From assembly GCF_035917415.1 (NCBI RefSeq), contig NZ_CP109073.1, positions 1,240,001 through 1,304,000 of the forward strand: DNA of 64,000 bases, given 5' to 3'. This document shows positions 60,898 to 64,000 of this stretch, in pieces. Source of the DNA: Streptomyces sp. NBC_01803 (GTDB lineage: Bacteria; Actinomycetota; Actinomycetes; Streptomycetales; Streptomycetaceae). The notes beneath the pieces are model-generated. The model was not told where the DNA came from and ran no database searches. It saw nothing but the letters and a program-made list of their open reading frames with translations. Every line of letters starts with the position of its first letter. Positions within the stretch are counted from its first letter, which is position 1. The position numbers were made by a program, and so were the translations under genes.

Positions 60898-62238
60898 TCA
60901 TGAGGTCCGTACCCGCGCGCCGTCGGCGAGCAGTGACGGCGACGGCAGCGCGATGTCCGCGATGACCGGCAGCGCCGGAACGTCCGGCACGACGGTGGCG
61001 CCGACCGTGCCGGCCTCCGGGAACTCCGGCTGCGGGCCGGGCGCGGCCACGTCGGTGAAAGGAATGCCCGCGGGCGCCGCCGGGCCGCGCCAACTGCCGG
61101 AGGGCGTGGGGGATGTGGCGGGGACAGGGCAGGACGCGGTGGACGCGAGCCCCGCGGGCACGGTCGTCAGAAGCTCGTTCCCCTCCAGGCAGTTGCCCTG
61201 TCCCTGGGTGGCGGTGGGGAACGTCCAGCCGATGTCGACGCCGTTGGCGGTGAAGGTGTTGTCCGTGATCCGGTTGCGGTCCGCCGTCAGGTCGGCGGTC
61301 GCGGTGATCATGAGCCCGGCGTTGGTGTTGCCGGTGACCCGGTTGTGGATGAACCGGTTGTCGCTGCCACCGTCGACGCCGATGCCGATGCCCCAGCCGC
61401 CGTCGGCCTGTTCGGGGGTCTGCGGCTGCTGGTTGTCCGCGATCAGGTTGCCCGCGATGACGGCGTCGCGCTGCGGGAGCAGTTTCTCCTGGTGGTCGGA
61501 GTTGATGGTCAGTCCGACACGGTTGCCGACCAGACGGTTGCCGACCACATACATGTCACCACTGGCGTTGGTGCCCTCGTAACCGACCGCGTTGAGTTCG
61601 GAGACGTTGTCCCGCACCACGATCCGGCACGGCCTGCACTGGCCGACATAGATCCCCGAGTCCGCCCCGCCCGAGGTGTAGGAGTGCTCGATGACACCGT
61701 TCTGCGCGGAGAACGCGTAGATGCCATAGAGGCCGTTACGGGTCGCGGTCACATGCGATACCAGGAACGATTCCAGGAGGCTGACAGGTTCGTCGCCGGT
61801 GTCGTAGCCACCGCTCCCCGGCAGTGCGGTGACCGCCGCCGCCGAACCGGTGACCAGCACCCCGTTGTGCGTGTTGTTCCGGACGGTCAGGTTCTCCACG
61901 GCCACCCCGGGCGCCGTGACGACCACACCGTTCGGCCGCCGCACCTGCCCGTCGATGACCACCTCTGCCCGGGACTCGCCCCGCAGAGTGATGCGCTCCG
62001 TGTCGATCAGCACCGACTCGTGGTACACGCCCGGCGCCACCAGTACCAGGTCACCGGGCCGGGCCAGGGACACCGCGTCCGAGATCGTCGGAGCGTCGGC
62101 AGGCACCCGGATCGTCACCTCCGCGCCGTCCGGCCGCCGACCCTCGCCCGATCCGTCGTCGCCACCGCCGCTACAGCCGGTCACCAGCGCCAGTGTGCCC
62201 AGGGCAGCCGTCATCACGCGAAGAGCCAATCGAGACAT
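60898..62238 (-). CDS. Secreted parallel beta-helix lipoprotein (NosD-like right-handed repeats)
   Basis: This is a 446-residue protein. A lipobox ends the signal (LALVTGC). The main body has PISDA-type repeats of the right-handed beta helix: GVAVENLTVRNNTHNGVLVT, HVTATRNGLYGIYAFSAQ, IVVRDNVSELNAVGYEGTNA and NRVTGNTNAGLMITATADLT. A C-terminal Pro-rich tail follows. Such proteins bind or cut polysaccharide. It should be anchored to the outer face of the membrane. It converges with the unknown exported gene, eight bases apart. Confidence 0.85.
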   Translation of the reverse strand: MSRLALRVMTAALGTLALVTGCSGGGDDGSGEGRRPDGAEVTIRVPADAPTISDAVSLARPGDLVLVAPGVYHESVLIDTERITLRGESRAEVVIDGQVRRPNGVVVTAPGVAVENLTVRNNTHNGVLVTGSAAAVTALPGSGGYDTGDEPVSLLESFLVSHVTATRNGLYGIYAFSAQNGVIEHSYTSGGADSGIYVGQCRPCRIVVRDNVSELNAVGYEGTNASGDMYVVGNRLVGNRVGLTINSDHQEKLLPQRDAVIAGNLIADNQQPQTPEQADGGWGIGIGVDGGSDNRFIHNRVTGNTNAGLMITATADLTADRNRITDNTFTANGVDIGWTFPTATQGQGNCLEGNELLTTVPAGLASTASCPVPATSPTPSGSWRGPAAPAGIPFTDVAAPGPQPEFPEAGTVGATVVPDVPALPVIADIALPSPSLLADGARVRTS

Positions 62239-62341
62239 GATCCCAGTCTGGCACGGCGTCGCCCCGTCGGAACGTCGAACTCCCGCTCACCATATGATGG
62301 TTGAACGGCAGCCTCAGGCCGGGTGTGGCATTGTACGCATC

Positions 62342-63508
62342 ATGCACCGCGCCGACCTTCCCCCGTCACGCCGCGCGTTCCTCGATGTCACGGGCGCCAC
62401 GGTGGCCGCCGGTCTCCTCGCCGTTTGCTCAGGGGACTCCGCCCGGTCCGACCGGTCCGGCGATCCCGCCCCTTCCACGTCGACCACGCCCACGCCGGTC
62501 GCGGTGACGGGCCGGCATCAGGCGGGCGTGACACTTCCCCGGTCGGCCCAGCCCCACCTGCTGGCCCTGGTGGCCGACCTCGGCGCCACGGTGATGCCCG
62601 GCCCTCTACTGGCCGAACTCGGCGAGACCATCCGGACCCTCACCGCCGGGTCCGACCCACGCCTGCTGGGCCGGTCCCCGGGCGATGTGACCGTGACCGT
62701 CGGCGTGGGCCCACGGCTGGTACGGACGGCCGGTGCCACACTGCCCGGCGCGGCCGACCTCCCGCGGTTCTCCCGCGAGCGTGTCGCCTCGCGGGAACGC
62801 GGCGGTGATCTGCTGATCCAGATCTGCGCCGGCGACGCCCTGCTCCTGCCGGTCGCTGCCGCCGCGCTCCTGGACCAGGCCGGCGACCGCATCCAGGAGC
62901 GCTGGCGGCAGTTCGGACGCCGCGGTACGGAGGTGCCCGTGGCCGAGGACCGCTCCGCACCGCGCAACCTGCTCGGTTTCATCGACGGCATCGTGGGCCC
63001 GCACACCACCGCCGAGCAGGAACGTGACCTGTGGCTGGCCGGCCCCCCCGCGGTCGCCAGCGGCACCCTGGCCGTACTGCGGCGCATGGAAATCGACCTG
63101 ACACGGTTCGCCGCCCTGTCCGTCGCCGAGCAGGAGGCCGTCTTCGGGCGGCGCCGGGCCAGCGGCGTACCCCTCTCCGGCGGCAGCGTCGACTCGGCCC
63201 CCGGACTCAGCGCCAAGACACCCGACGGGCGCTATCTCATCCCCGTGGACGCCCACGTACGCAGGGCGAACCCCACTGTGGTCGGCGTCGGCCATATGCT
63301 CCGCCGCTCCTACAGCATCGACGACCCTGCCCCCGGTCTGCTCTTCATCAGCTTCCAGAACGACCTGCGGACCTTCACGGCCACGCTCGCCCGCATGGAC
63401 ACCTCCGACGCGCTGCTGCCCTTCACCACCACGACCGCCAGCGCGACCTTCCTGATCCTCCCCGGCTACGACCCGCGACGCCCGCTCGGTTCCACCCTGT
63501 TCGGCTGA
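62342..63508 (+). CDS. Tat-exported Dyp-type peroxidase (EfeB-like)
   Basis: This is a 388-residue haem peroxidase. SRRAFLDVTG (9-18) is a twin-arginine signal. The core has GRHQAGVTLPRSAQPHLLAL, the GxxDG motif in NLLGFIDGIVGPH with the catalytic Asp, and the proximal-haem region DAHVRRANPTVVGVGHMLRR with His and Arg. The C-terminal end FISFQNDLRTFTATLARMDT is the EfeB-type helix. The enzyme acts outside the membrane, perhaps in dye or lignin-like oxidation or iron release from haem. No EfeUO partners are adjacent. The start is 103 bases from the divergent beta-helix gene. Confidence 0.92.
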   Translation: MHRADLPPSRRAFLDVTGATVAAGLLAVCSGDSARSDRSGDPAPSTSTTPTPVAVTGRHQAGVTLPRSAQPHLLALVADLGATVMPGPLLAELGETIRTLTAGSDPRLLGRSPGDVTVTVGVGPRLVRTAGATLPGAADLPRFSRERVASRERGGDLLIQICAGDALLLPVAAAALLDQAGDRIQERWRQFGRRGTEVPVAEDRSAPRNLLGFIDGIVGPHTTAEQERDLWLAGPPAVASGTLAVLRRMEIDLTRFAALSVAEQEAVFGRRRASGVPLSGGSVDSAPGLSAKTPDGRYLIPVDAHVRRANPTVVGVGHMLRRSYSIDDPAPGLLFISFQNDLRTFTATLARMDTSDALLPFTTTTASATFLILPGYDPRRPLGSTLFG

Positions 63509-63612
63509 TCCACGATCACCACATGTGACCTCCGCGGATATGAATCGACGGTATCGTCCAGCGGCCCGACCCTGAGACGTTCGGACACCACACGGTGTCC
63601 CCGCGATCAGGG

Positions 63613-63848
63613 GTCCCTCAAGCTAGGTGGCTCCGCCCGGGAGGCTGCTTCGTGGCCACCACGGGACACGGCGAGTGGACCGGAACCGAGGAGAACTGGC
63701 TCGGGGGCGGCGCCCCGATGTGGTGGAACCATGCGGATGCTGGTACCAACCGTGAGCGGATCGAACAGGCCGGCATGACGGTCGAGCGGGAGGATTCATC
63801 CCTAAGGGCGACAGCGGACATGCCCTGTTCTGGGCACGCCGCCCTTGA
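63613..63848 (+). pseudogene. SAM-dependent methyltransferase C-terminal remnant (frameshifted)
   Basis: The frame LRPGGCFVATTGHGEWTGTE then ENWLGGGAPMWWNHADAGTN and RERIEQAGMTVERE matches the C-terminal part of a class I methyltransferase. The expected continuation GFIPKGDSGHALFWARRP, ending at a TGA at 63846, is in the next frame, so one base is missing near 63792. The SAM-binding N-terminal half is absent. Confidence 0.7.
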
Positions 63849-64000
63849 CACTCCACCGCCTCATCCAGCCCACCGGCCGGATACGCGCCAGCGGCCAGAC
63901 CTACGCCCTCACTCCCGCCGCCCAGGCGCTCGCCCCCTCCGTACACGCCCTGAGCACCTGGCACCAGCAGCACCGGCCCGCCCGCTCAGGGGCAGCCCGC
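63842..64000 (+). pseudogene. HTH regulator remnant (HxlR-like C-terminus), running off the window
   Basis: From about 63845 the frame LIQPTGRIRASGQTYALTPA then AQALAPSVHALSTWHQQH resembles the wing and C-terminal helix of HxlR-type winged-helix regulators (YxLTPxGxxLxPVLxALxxW). No start or HTH is present; the frame joins directly to the methyltransferase remnant and continues past 64000. Confidence 0.4.

Overview
The window is high-GC DNA with actinomycete traits: many GTG and some TTG starts, dense TetR, LuxR, AraC and LacI regulators, Tat-exported proteins, and short start/stop-overlapping operons. A Streptomyces-like genome is the best guess, but no rRNA, tRNA or other species marker is present. 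Catabolic cassettes, secreted proteins, gene remnants and low-complexity tandem repeats suggest an accessory chromosomal region rather than the core.

Layout. 1-19 kb: the end of a cysteine-desulfurase-like gene, a hydrolase-GNAT pair, two convergent related AraC regulators, a large LuxR-type ATPase regulator, then a minus-strand run (acetate-transporter-like protein, amidohydrolase, DoxX, MFS exporter, isochorismatase, HSL-type esterase), a molybdopterin oxidoreductase and a TetR gene with a clear operator. 19-28 kb: an aldo/keto reductase remnant, a class A beta-lactamase, two small overlapping unknown genes containing one copy of a 69-bp direct repeat, an ECF sigma factor with a membrane partner, and a STAND-TPR protein beside a dynamin-like GTPase. 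27.8-32.6 kb: a TetR/GlpD-like operon divergent from an alkyl-DHAP-synthase-like flavoprotein and a diacylglycerol kinase, a candidate glycerolipid or ether-lipid locus.

33-41 kb: a complete aromatic meta-cleavage locus built around a TetR gene. One arm encodes flavin monooxygenase, C-C hydrolase and extradiol dioxygenase; the other encodes TetR, hydratase, acetaldehyde dehydrogenase, aldolase and an ACMSD-type decarboxylase. Together they predict decarboxylation of an aromatic acid, ring hydroxylation, ring opening, and conversion to pyruvate and acetyl-CoA. 41-50 kb: a DctA-type transporter, broken P450 and LysR genes, and a sugar-uptake operon (GH32 enzyme, lipoprotein binding protein, two permeases, LacI) with a LacI-type operator. 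P450 remnants on both sides of this segment may be parts of one interrupted gene.

50.7-64 kb: a Tat-exported amidase, a TetR gene divergent from a methyltransferase operon with twin operators, a second methyltransferase, a cation-efflux protein, a transposon remnant, and a cell-surface group (LAETG-anchored SdrD-type protein, an unknown exported protein, a beta-helix lipoprotein, a Tat-exported Dyp peroxidase). It ends in methyltransferase and HTH-regulator fragments. I found no CRISPR array, complete insertion sequence or RNA gene. The strongest candidates for an under-described system are the STAND/dynamin pair with the nearby small genes, and the ether-lipid-like locus.
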